Below, one piece after another: positions 34,096-41,232 of a stretch of 64,000 nucleotides of DNA. Position 1 is the first letter of the stretch; each line of letters opens with the position of its first letter. Source of the DNA: an uncultured Eubacteriales bacterium (GTDB lineage: Bacteria > Bacillota > Clostridia > Oscillospirales > UBA644); assembly GCA_934501435.1 (NCBI GenBank), contig CAKSTW010000002.1, positions 1-64,000 of the forward strand, written 5' to 3'. The notes under the pieces are model-generated. The model searched no databases, was not told where the DNA came from, and was given only the letters and a program-made list of their open reading frames with translations. The translations under genes were made by a program, and so were the position numbers.

Positions 34096-35009
34096 TCCTT
34101 AAAATAAAGACGTCTGACGAAGATACCGCCACCGCGATAGTTTCTCTTCTCGATATCGGCGGAATTTACACCGAAGACTATTCCGACCTTGAAGAATGTC
34201 CGCTTGTAAAAAATTTCGCCCTGATCGACGAAGAACTCTTGAAAAAGGACAAAGACACCGTTCTTCTGCATATCTATTTTGCGGAACACATCGACGTTTC
34301 CGCCTGTCTCGACTTTATAAAGACCCGCTTCGACGCCGAAAATATCGCGTTTGAAGTCATGGAAAACAAGGTCGAGGAAGACGATTTCGCAAACAACTGG
34401 AAACAGTATTACAAGCCCCTGAAAATAAAAAATATCACCGTCGTTCCCGAATGGGAAGATTACAAAGCCTCCGACGGCGAAACTGTGCTCCGAATCGACC
34501 CGGGAGTTGCTTTCGGGACGGGAAACCATGAAACGACCTCCCTTTGCGTTGAAAAATTGCAGGAAACCGTCAAAAAGGGCGACAAGGTCCTTGACCTCGG
34601 CTGCGGCAGCGGTATCCTTTCGATAGCATCTCTCCTCCTCGGTGCGTCCGCCGTCGACGCCGTGGATATCGACCCGAACGCCGTGAAAATTTCAAAAGAA
34701 AATGCCTCTCTCAACAAATTCGACGGCGTTTTCAGAGCCGAAACGGGAAACGTCCTTGAAAAAGGGAGCGGGATTTTCGGGTTTGTCGGCAAGGGATATA
34801 ACGTCGTCGTCGCGAATATCGTCGCGGACGTGCTTATAAGAATATGTTCCTTTATAAAGGAACACACCGCGCCCGGAGCGTATTTTATCCTTTCGGGAAT
34901 AATCTGCGAAAGGTGCGGAGAAGTTGAAAAAGCACTCAAAGACAACGGCTTTACGATTGAAGAGATCGCCGAAAAACGCGGCTGGAACTGCATTGTCGCG
35001 AGGGCGTAG
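34077..35009 (+). CDS. prmA: Ribosomal protein L11 methyltransferase
   Basis: A 310-residue SAM-dependent enzyme that trimethylates ribosomal protein L11. The N-terminal ~100 residues are the L11-recognition domain; the catalytic domain has DPGVAFGTGNHETT, SAM motif LDLGCGSGILSI, and VVANIVADVL (the NxxA-type motif near the active site). Length and order match the family. GGAG precedes the ATG. It overlaps nth by 19 bases and is followed two bases later by a small gene. Confidence 0.95.
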   Translation: MQYKEIILKIKTSDEDTATAIVSLLDIGGIYTEDYSDLEECPLVKNFALIDEELLKKDKDTVLLHIYFAEHIDVSACLDFIKTRFDAENIAFEVMENKVEEDDFANNWKQYYKPLKIKNITVVPEWEDYKASDGETVLRIDPGVAFGTGNHETTSLCVEKLQETVKKGDKVLDLGCGSGILSIASLLLGASAVDAVDIDPNAVKISKENASLNKFDGVFRAETGNVLEKGSGIFGFVGKGYNVVVANIVADVLIRICSFIKEHTAPGAYFILSGIICERCGEVEKALKDNGFTIEEIAEKRGWNCIVARA

Positions 35010-35011
35010 AT

Positions 35012-35365
35012 ATGCGCAGTGAAATTTTTCTTTTAAGGCAGTACGGAGCAAAGCCCGACCGCGCCGTCAGAAATTACGGCGGAGACGAAGACTTTTATCT
35101 TTCCTGCCTGCAAAAGTTTTTATCGGACGACTCCTTTGAAAAACTCGCCTTGTTCGTCCGCAGCGGCAGCCTGAAAAACTCCGATAAGACCGCTGCTTTT
35201 ATCGAGGAATTCTCCGAAATACTCGGACTTTGCGAACTTGAGGAAAAGACGAAGAAACTCCGCGTTTCCCTCGCTTCGGGACACCTTAAAAAGGCGATAG
35301 AAGACTTCTCGGCGGTTGCCTCCGAAAAAGACAGATTGAAAAATTATTTGACGATAAAAAGATAG
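35012..35365 (+). CDS. Degenerate Hpt-like small protein
   Basis: A 117-residue all-helical protein. The segment GGDEDFYLSCLQKFLSDDSFEKL resembles the first helices of clostridial Hpt domains, and TAAFIEEFSEILGLCELE lines up with the Hpt motif AAHTLKGVCQNLGF. In that alignment the phosphate-accepting His is Phe and the following Lys is Glu, so it could not relay phosphate. This relationship comes from pattern matching only and needs a profile search. It starts two bases after prmA with GAGGGCG upstream, so it is coupled to prmA. No histidine kinase is near. Confidence 0.6.
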   Translation: MRSEIFLLRQYGAKPDRAVRNYGGDEDFYLSCLQKFLSDDSFEKLALFVRSGSLKNSDKTAAFIEEFSEILGLCELEEKTKKLRVSLASGHLKKAIEDFSAVASEKDRLKNYLTIKR

Positions 35366-35397
35366 CACAATATATTTGTTCTATTCGGGTGACTAAA

Positions 35398-36027
35398 ATG
35401 ACTATGGATAAAAAAGAACAACATATATTAAAACATTACAAAACAATAATAGAGGGAAGAACGTTTACCGAGTATGATATTATTGGTTTTTTAATTTTTA
35501 TCCGTCGTTATACTCAAAAAGAAAATCACAAATACATAAGAGAATTTTGTGATCTGATTGCTCATAGAAAACGGGATCGGGGAGTTGTATTTGACTCTAT
35601 AATATCCCAATACAAAATAAAAGGAAACCTTTATGTAAAAACAGTACCCGGATATCAAGGAATACCGGACAAAAGCTGGTCAAGTGAATGGACAGAATTG
35701 ATGCGGGAATTAAACATAGCTATTGATGATCAAATCCTGAAAGAAATAACTCTTTGTATTTTTTCATTATCCCAATTTTCTGTATATACCGACAAAAATA
35801 ACGATTACTCCGGCGAAATTCATATAATTCAACATAGAGACAAAAAATTAGGGCTTGCCACCTCCACAAACGATAAAACTATTCCTTATGTTTGCTTCGG
35901 ACTTATTAACGATGTCACCTTTATCAGAGTACTTCCCTTCGGGCTGATAGTGAAGCCAACAGATACCACAAGAAAAAACGACAAATTATATTTGTCAGAC
36001 GAAGACGGGGACATTATTTCTGTTTAA
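35398..36027 (+). CDS. AT-rich orphan protein, function unknown
   Basis: A 209-residue protein I do not recognise. It is soluble, with no signal peptide or membrane helix; the N-terminal half is helical (FLIFIRRYTQ, REFCDLIAHRKRDRG) and the C-terminal half looks beta-rich (SGEIHIIQHRDKKLG, VTFIRVLPFGLIV). The DNA is clearly more AT-rich than its neighbours, with codons such as ATA, AAA and TTA, which suggests recent acquisition. The start choice among GTG 35389, ATG 35398 and ATG 35404 is uncertain; GGGTGA precedes 35398. It lies between prmA's small partner and a tandem repeat, a likely insertion spot. Confidence 0.65.
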   Translation: MTMDKKEQHILKHYKTIIEGRTFTEYDIIGFLIFIRRYTQKENHKYIREFCDLIAHRKRDRGVVFDSIISQYKIKGNLYVKTVPGYQGIPDKSWSSEWTELMRELNIAIDDQILKEITLCIFSLSQFSVYTDKNNDYSGEIHIIQHRDKKLGLATSTNDKTIPYVCFGLINDVTFIRVLPFGLIVKPTDTTRKNDKLYLSDEDGDIISV

Positions 36028-36039
36028 GATTTATTTTAT

Positions 36040-36189
36040 AAAAAATCAGGGAGCACTAGTGCAAAAAGGTATTTGTTGCCCGAGCCCCCGCAAAACGGGC
36101 TTTCAGACAAAAAAATCAGGGAGCACTATTGCAAAAAATATTTGTTGCCGAAACCCCGTGGGCGGGCTTTCGGACAAAAAAATCAGGGA
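36040..36189. repeat. 2.2 tandem copies of a 67-69-base hairpin unit
   Basis: Copies at 36040-36108 and 36109-36175, plus the first ~14 bases of a third at 36176. Each starts A6-7 TCAGGGAGCACTA, continues with TATTTGTTGCC and ends in a G/C hairpin before GGGCTTTC-GAC. Copy 2 has CCGAAACCCCG/GCGGGCTTTCGG and copy 1 has GCCCG/CGGGC. The third, partial copy runs into the working terminator. On the minus strand each copy gives a stem followed by TGATTTTTT, i.e. a repeated terminator. Confidence 0.85.
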
Positions 36190-36216
36190 GAGCACTATGT
36201 GCTCTCCCTTTATTTA
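36176..36216. terminator. Bidirectional terminator of the ribosomal superoperon
   Basis: AGGGAGAGCAC (36185-36195) pairs with GTGCTCTCCCT (36199-36209), 11 perfect pairs with a 3-base loop; the minus side is followed by GATTTTTTT and the plus side by TTTATTTATA. It ends the long rpsJ-rplQ transcript from one side and the guaB-side cluster from the other. Confidence 0.9.
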
Positions 36217-36227
36217 TATAACGAATA

Positions 36228-36569
36228 TCAGTCTACGAGCGAGATGATCGCCATTTCTGCGGCGTCACCGCGACGGGGGCCTGTCTTTATTATTCTTGTA
36301 TAACCGCCGTTACGGTCAGCATACTTCGGAGAGATCTCGTCAAAGAGTTTTTTGACGACGTCTTCTTTTGTAATAAAGCTCAATGCCTGTCTTTTTGCGT
36401 GGAGTGTGTTCGTTTTTCCGAGTGTTATCATTTTTTCGGCAAGACTGCGAACTTCTTTTGCTCTGGTAGCGGTGGTTTCTATCTGTCCGTTTTCGAGAAG
36501 ATAGGTTACCATTCCGCGGAGCATCGCTATTCTGTGGTCAGTCTTTCTGCCAAGTTTGCGTGTACCCAT
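36228..36569 (-). CDS. rplQ: 50S ribosomal protein L17
   Basis: A 113-residue L17, recognised by its start MGTRKLGRKTDHRIAMLRGMVTYLLE and the ending GYTRIIKTGPRRGDAAEMAIISLV. It binds 23S rRNA at the subunit's exterior. It is the last gene of the alpha part of the superoperon, after rpoA by 18 bases, and is followed by the terminator/repeat array. Confidence 0.97.
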   Translation of the reverse strand: MGTRKLGRKTDHRIAMLRGMVTYLLENGQIETTATRAKEVRSLAEKMITLGKTNTLHAKRQALSFITKEDVVKKLFDEISPKYADRNGGYTRIIKTGPRRGDAAEMAIISLVD

Positions 36570-36587
36570 TTCAAAGAGGCCTCCTTC

Positions 36588-37541
36588 CTATTCCTTTTCA
36601 TCCATAAAGTTCAAACCGAAAGATTCAAGTTTGACGATAACTTCTTCGAGCGATTTCTTACCGAGGTTACGGACTCTCATCATGTCTTCGGGAGACTTGT
36701 TGATAAGGTCGTAAACGGTATTTATGCCGGCCCTCTTCAGACAGTTGAAGGAACGGACCGAGAGGTCGAGTTCTTCAATCGTCATATTGAGAATCTTTTC
36801 TTTGCTTTCGTTGCTGTCGCCCTTCCAGACATCGTCTCCGACCTCGGCGTCTTCCGCAAGGTTGACGAAGAGGGACAGATGCTCGCTCATGATCTTGGCG
36901 GAGAGGGAAACCGCGGTTTTGGCGGAAACGCTTCCGTTTGTCCAGACTTCAAGAGTAAGTTTGTCGTAGTCGGTGATCTGACCTACACGGGTATTTTCGA
37001 TCGTGTAGTTGACCTTTGTGACGGGGGAGTGAGACGAGTCTATTGCGATAAGACCGATAGGCGCCGAAGCAGGTTTGTTCTTGTCGGCGGAGACGTAGCC
37101 CCTGCCCATTCCGATAGTAATTTCCATATAGAAGCGGGTCTTTTTGGTAAGCGTTGCGATATGCATATCGGGATTGAGGATCTCGATATCGGCGTCTGCC
37201 TTGATATCCGCAGCGGTTATTTCGCCCTCATCGTTCACTTCGATATAAGCGAACTTGGAGGCTTTGCCGCCGTGAAGTCTTGTTATAAGACCTTTCATAT
37301 TGAGAACTATTTCGGTGACATCTTCCTTGACTCCGGGGATTGTCGAAAATTCGTGCTGGACACCGTCGATTTTCAAAGAGGTGACCGCAGCACCCTGCAG
37401 GGAAGAAAGCAATATTCTTCTGAGTGAGTTGCCGAGAGTGATACCGTATCCTCTTTCAAGAGGTTCGACGACGAATTTGCCGTAGGTACCGTCTTCGGCT
37501 ATTTCAACTTCTTCGATTGTCGGCTTTTCTATTTCTATCAT
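36588..37541 (-). CDS. rpoA: RNA polymerase alpha subunit
   Basis: A 317-residue alpha subunit. The N-terminal dimerisation/assembly domain includes YGITLGNSLRRILLSSLQGAAVTS; the C-terminal DNA/activator-binding domain has ELDLSVRSFNCLKRAGINTV and VRNLGKKSLEEVI. AGAAAGGGTG supports ATG 37541 rather than the GTG at 37550. A 99-base spacer to rpsD, longer than other gaps here, holds a small hairpin. Confidence 0.97.
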   Translation of the reverse strand: MIEIEKPTIEEVEIAEDGTYGKFVVEPLERGYGITLGNSLRRILLSSLQGAAVTSLKIDGVQHEFSTIPGVKEDVTEIVLNMKGLITRLHGGKASKFAYIEVNDEGEITAADIKADADIEILNPDMHIATLTKKTRFYMEITIGMGRGYVSADKNKPASAPIGLIAIDSSHSPVTKVNYTIENTRVGQITDYDKLTLEVWTNGSVSAKTAVSLSAKIMSEHLSLFVNLAEDAEVGDDVWKGDSNESKEKILNMTIEELDLSVRSFNCLKRAGINTVYDLINKSPEDMMRVRNLGKKSLEEVIVKLESFGLNFMDEKE

Positions 37542-37557
37542 AAAACGCACCCTTTCT

Positions 37558-37584
37558 CGATGCAGCAGAGCATCGGTTTGTCAA
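37558..37584 (-). promoter_or_regulatory. Hairpin and -35-like box in the rpsD-rpoA spacer
   Basis: CGATGC (37558-37563) pairs with GCATCG (37570-37575) just upstream of the rpoA ribosome site; TTGACA is present on minus at 37579-37584 but no good -10 follows at 17 bases (ATCGAG). A possible translational control element for rpoA; a promoter is doubtful. Confidence 0.3.
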
Positions 37585-37640
37585 TAATGTGGCGGATAAT
37601 TCTTAAGAAAATATCCGGTTTCCGAATAACCAAAAAGCGA

Positions 37641-38273
37641 TTATTTGGAGTACAACTCGACAATAAGGTGAACTTCAATGGGAAGATCGACGTCTTCGAT
37701 AGTCGGAAGAGCGAGAACTTTTCCGACGTAAGCGTTGTTTGCTCTGTCGCAATCAAGCCATTTCGGAAGAGGTTTGGACTCGGTGGATTCAAGGATAGTC
37801 TTGATCTTGACGGAATCCTTGCTCTTTTCTTTTATAGCGATAACGTCGCCCTCTTTAACGAGGTAAGAGGGGATATCGACCTTCGCGCCGTTCACGGTGA
37901 AGTGACCGTGGATTATAAGCTGTCTTGCTTCTGCGCGGGAAACGGCAAAACCGAGACGGTAAACTACGTTGTCAAGACGGGTCTCGAGTATCTGCATAAG
38001 GTTGTCACCGGTTACGCCGGCTTTTTTGTTTGCCATTTCATAGTAATGAGCGAACTGCTTTTCAAGAACGCCGTAAAATCTCTTGGCCTTCTGTTTTTCA
38101 CGCAGCTGAACGCCGTATTCGGTGAGCTTATGACGGCGCGCGCCATGCTGACCGGGGATTCCTCTGTTCTGAGCGATCGGGCACTTTGCGGAGTAGCACT
38201 TTTCGCCTTTGAGGAAAAGTTTCTGATGTTCGCGTCTGCAGAGTTTGCAGACCGCACCGGTATATCTAGCCAT
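37641..38273 (-). CDS. rpsD: 30S ribosomal protein S4
   Basis: A 210-residue S4, a primary 16S rRNA binder. It is the zinc-binding form, with Cys at 9, 12, 26 and 31, followed by GIPGQHGARRHKLTEYGVQLREKQ and the S4 RNA-binding domain (LDNVVYRLGFAVSRAEARQLI). In many bacteria S4 represses its own operon, here possibly through the long spacer downstream. Confidence 0.97.
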   Translation of the reverse strand: MARYTGAVCKLCRREHQKLFLKGEKCYSAKCPIAQNRGIPGQHGARRHKLTEYGVQLREKQKAKRFYGVLEKQFAHYYEMANKKAGVTGDNLMQILETRLDNVVYRLGFAVSRAEARQLIIHGHFTVNGAKVDIPSYLVKEGDVIAIKEKSKDSVKIKTILESTESKPLPKWLDCDRANNAYVGKVLALPTIEDVDLPIEVHLIVELYSK

Positions 38274-38293
38274 ATATTTCTTCTACCTCCTGC

Positions 38294-38692
38294 TTATACT
38301 CTACGTCTCTTGGGAGGACGGCAGCCATTGTGAGGAATGGGAGTTACGTCCTTGATCATTGTTACTTCGAGACCTGCGGTCTGAAGAGCTCTGATTGCGG
38401 CTTCACGACCGGTTCCGGGACCTTTTACAAAAACTTCGACTGTTTTCATACCGTGGTCCATAGCAGCCTTTGCAGCGGTTTCGGCAGCCATCTGAGCTGC
38501 GAACGGAGTGGACTTCTTGGAACCCTTGAAGCCGAGTCCGCCTGCGGACGCCCAGGAAATAGCGTTGCCGTTTACGTCGGTGATGGTAACAATAGTGTTA
38601 TTGAAGGAAGAACAGATATGAGCTGCGCCTCTGTCAATGTTTTTTCTGTCTCTGCGTCTTTTGACGGCAGTTTTCTTAACAACTTTAGCCAT
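38294..38692 (-). CDS. rpsK: 30S ribosomal protein S11
   Basis: A 132-residue S11 of the 30S platform, recognised from AHICSSFNNTIVTITDVNGN, GFKGSKKSTPFAAQ and the C-terminal TPIPHNGCRPPKRRRV. It lies 15 bases after rpsM and 20 before rpsD in the alpha section. Confidence 0.97.
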   Translation of the reverse strand: MAKVVKKTAVKRRRDRKNIDRGAAHICSSFNNTIVTITDVNGNAISWASAGGLGFKGSKKSTPFAAQMAAETAAKAAMDHGMKTVEVFVKGPGTGREAAIRALQTAGLEVTMIKDVTPIPHNGCRPPKRRRV

Positions 38693-38707
38693 TTATATCT
38701 ATCCTCC

Positions 38708-39076
38708 TTATTTCTTTTTGTTCGCAACGGTCTTGGTAGGTCCTTTGCGGGTTCTCGCGTTGGTCTTTGTTCTCTGACCTCTGACGGGAAGACCCTTTCT
38801 GTGACGAACGCCTCTGTAACATCCGATCTCAACAAGTCTCTTGATGTTAAGAGCAACGTCTCTTCTGAGGTCACCTTCGACGGTTACATTGTGGTCGATA
38901 TATTCACGAAGTTTTGCTATATCGTCGTCTGTTAAGTCTTTTGCTCTGGTATCAGGATTGATACCTGTTGCTGCGAGTATTTCATTTGATTTGCTTACGC
39001 CTATACCGTAGATATAGGTGAGAGCGTATTCCACTCTTTTGTTGTTGGGCAAATCAACACCGGCTATTCTTGCCAT
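38708..39076 (-). CDS. rpsM: 30S ribosomal protein S13
   Basis: A 122-residue S13 of the 30S head, starting MARIAGVDLPNNKRVEYALTY, with helix-two-turn-helix YGIGVSKSNEILA and basic tail GLPVRGQRTKTNARTRKGP. It follows rpmJ. Confidence 0.97.
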   Translation of the reverse strand: MARIAGVDLPNNKRVEYALTYIYGIGVSKSNEILAATGINPDTRAKDLTDDDIAKLREYIDHNVTVEGDLRRDVALNIKRLVEIGCYRGVRHRKGLPVRGQRTKTNARTRKGPTKTVANKKK

Positions 39077-39100
39077 ACTGTCAAATACACCTCCGTTTTA

Positions 39101-39214
39101 TTAACCCTGCTTCTGCTTATGCTTCGGGTCTTTACAAATTACCATAACTTTGCCTTTACGTTTGATAACCTTACATTTATCGCACATGGGTTTTACAGAA
39201 GGACGCACCTTCAT
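39101..39214 (-). CDS. rpmJ: 50S ribosomal protein L36
   Basis: A 37-residue L36: MKVRPSVKPMCDKCKVIKR, then KVMVICKDPKHKQKQG. Cys11, Cys14, Cys27 and His32 form the zinc site of the C+ form. AGGAGG precedes the ATG at 39214. It sits in the usual place between infA and rpsM. Confidence 0.96.
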   Translation of the reverse strand: MKVRPSVKPMCDKCKVIKRKGKVMVICKDPKHKQKQG

Positions 39215-39249
39215 AATAATACCTCCTTTGGCACCTCGTGCCTCATAAA

Positions 39250-39480
39250 TTAGGCGTCGGCTTTCTTTCCGCGCCAGATTATTCTGCCCTGAGAAAGATC
39301 GTTTGGTGACATTTCAACGGTAACCTTGTCTCCGAGAAGAATCCTGATGTTATTCACTCTGAGTTTACCGGAAATATACGCCGTTATCTTGTGTCCGTTC
39401 GAAAGTTCGACCGTAAATGTCGTTTTCGGAAGAACGTCAACAACGGTTCCTTCGAATTCTATCAATCCGTCTTTTGCCAA
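39250..39480 (-). CDS. infA: Translation initiation factor IF-1
   Basis: A 76-residue S1/OB-fold factor, slightly longer than the usual 72. It opens MAKDGLIEFEGTVVDVLPKTTFTVEL and includes HKITAYISGKLRVNNIRILLGDKV. It occupies the ribosomal A site during initiation. It begins one base after the stop of the KOW gene. Confidence 0.96.
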   Translation of the reverse strand: MAKDGLIEFEGTVVDVLPKTTFTVELSNGHKITAYISGKLRVNNIRILLGDKVTVEMSPNDLSQGRIIWRGKKADA

Positions 39481-39481
39481 A

Positions 39482-39763
39482 CTAAATAACCTCCTCTTTC
39501 AAGAACAATTTCAAAGCTTTTCTCAAGTCCGCATCGCTTACTCTTTCGCCGTTTTTAAGTTTCTCTGTAAGACGTTCGCTCGCGACGGCTTTGATGAATT
39601 TGCAATGCTTTATCTTTTTTTTCTTTGGGTTCGCAACGGGTCTGAATTTTCCGTCAGCCAAAAGTAGATAATTTTCCTCTTCCCTGCCTACGACGATGAA
39701 AAATCTCGCTCTGTCGTGGCCGGCAAGCGACAAAACTATACTGCCCCTGTCGACATCATCCAT
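39482..39763 (-). CDS. KOW-domain RNA-binding protein (L14E/L6E/L27E-like)
   Basis: A 93-residue basic protein with an N-terminal KOW-like beta barrel (RGSIVLSLAGHDRARFFIVVG) and a helical tail. This small gene lies between map and infA in many Clostridia and Bacilli; it is thought to bind RNA or ribosomes, but its exact role is not settled. No catalytic motif is seen. Confidence 0.88.
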   Translation of the reverse strand: MDDVDRGSIVLSLAGHDRARFFIVVGREEENYLLLADGKFRPVANPKKKKIKHCKFIKAVASERLTEKLKNGERVSDADLRKALKLFLKEEVI

Positions 39764-39800
39764 ATCCTGTGACCTCCTGATTTTACGGGCTTTGCCCTTA

Positions 39801-40550
39801 TCATAGAGATGTGAGTATTAACGGCTCTCCGTCGGTGATGGCAATTGTATTCTCGTAATGAGCCGAGAGTTTGCCGTCCTTAGTTACAACCGTCCAGCCG
39901 TCGTCCAGCTGAACCACGTCCTTTACGCCCGCGTTTATCATGGGTTCGACCGCAATCGTCATACCCTTGCGCAGCCGCATGCCTTTTCCGGCTTTTCCGT
40001 AGTTCGGGACGTCCGGGTCCTCGTGTAAATGTGTTCCTACGCCATGGCCGACATAATCTTCCACGACCGAAAATCCGTTTTCGTGAGCAAAACTTTCAAC
40101 GGCGTGGCCGATGTCGCCTATACGCGCTCCTTCGGTGGCATACGAAATGCCGCGCCAGAAGCATTCTTTTGTGACTTCGATGAGTTTTCTGGCTTCTTCG
40201 GAAACGTTACCCGCGCAGAAAGTCCGCGCCATATCGCCATGGTAGCCGTTCAAAAGAACACCGACATCAATACTCACAATATCTCCATCGGCAATAATGC
40301 GGTTTCCCGACGGAATTCCGTGGATCACCTCATCGTTTATCGAGATGCAGGCAGTCCCCGGATATCCGTAATAGTTCAAAAAGGAAGGTGTCGCATTATG
40401 CTTTTTAATGAATTTATATAACCTGTCGTCAATTTCCTTTGTGGAAACGCCGGGTTTTATGAGACTTCCGCCGAGTTCCATAACTTCGGCGGTGAGCCTT
40501 CCGGCGTCCCTCATAAGCTGAATTTCACGATCGGTCTTGATCGTTACCAT
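39801..40550 (-). CDS. map: Methionine aminopeptidase, type I
   Basis: A 249-residue cytosolic metallopeptidase that removes the initiator Met. The metal-site residues lie in SIDVGVLLNGYHGDMARTF (two Asp), GHGVGTHLHEDP (His) and MTIAVEPMI (Glu). The N-terminus MVTIKTDREIQLMRDAGRL is typical of type Ia without extension. It follows adk by one base. Confidence 0.96.
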   Translation of the reverse strand: MVTIKTDREIQLMRDAGRLTAEVMELGGSLIKPGVSTKEIDDRLYKFIKKHNATPSFLNYYGYPGTACISINDEVIHGIPSGNRIIADGDIVSIDVGVLLNGYHGDMARTFCAGNVSEEARKLIEVTKECFWRGISYATEGARIGDIGHAVESFAHENGFSVVEDYVGHGVGTHLHEDPDVPNYGKAGKGMRLRKGMTIAVEPMINAGVKDVVQLDDGWTVVTKDGKLSAHYENTIAITDGEPLILTSL

Positions 40551-40551
40551 T

Positions 40552-41205
40552 TTATAACGCCTCTTTTAACGCGGCTTCGACGTTTGCGGTCGTGTCTTCG
40601 AGTTTTTCGCAGCCGACAGCGACTTTGAGTTTACCCTGTTTTTCGTAGAACGCCTTTAAGGGAGCGGTCTTTTCATGATAAACCTTGAGTCTGTCCGCAA
40701 CGACCTTCGGGTCGTCGTCTGCGCGGACCGAAAGAATTTCGCCGCATTTTCCGCAGTTTTCTCCGGAGGGAGACGGGTTGTATTCAACATGATAACTTGC
40801 TCCGCATTTCTTGCAGACTCTTCTGCCGGACATACGTCTGACAATGTCTTCGTCGGCGACCTCAATAGAAATCACGACGTCGATCTTGCTGTCAAGTTCC
40901 GCAAGCATTTTATCAAGAGCCTCCGCCTGGGGAATGGTTCTCGGAAAACCGTCGAGGATATAGCCGTTTTTGCAGTCGTCCTGCTTAAGCCGTTCTTTGA
41001 CGATAGCGACCACGTCTTCGTCGGGAACAAGGTTTCCCGCGTCGATTATTCCCTTTACGCGGGTTCCGAGTTCCGAACCTTTGGCAATCTCCTCACGGAG
41101 AATAACGCCTGTCGAGATCTGCGGAATACCGTATTTTGCGGAAATAATATCTGCCTGAGTTCCCTTGCCCGCACCCGGAGCGCCTAACAATATAAGTCTG
41201 AGCAT
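40552..41205 (-). CDS. adk: Adenylate kinase
   Basis: A 217-residue AMP kinase (ATP + AMP to 2 ADP). P-loop GAPGAGKGTQ at residues 7-16, DGFPRT for AMP binding, and a long LID domain with a zinc set C-x2-C...C-x2-C (CKKCGASYH, CGKCGE), the form seen in Bacillota. It lies 27 bases after secY. Confidence 0.97.
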   Translation of the reverse strand: MLRLILLGAPGAGKGTQADIISAKYGIPQISTGVILREEIAKGSELGTRVKGIIDAGNLVPDEDVVAIVKERLKQDDCKNGYILDGFPRTIPQAEALDKMLAELDSKIDVVISIEVADEDIVRRMSGRRVCKKCGASYHVEYNPSPSGENCGKCGEILSVRADDDPKVVADRLKVYHEKTAPLKAFYEKQGKLKVAVGCEKLEDTTANVEAALKEAL

Positions 41206-41232
41206 TGTTTTTCCTCCTTATGTGAAGACGGT

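Noticed and set aside
36040..36190. CRISPR array
   Set aside because: Only 2.2 directly adjoining units, no unique spacers between them, and no cas genes nearby.
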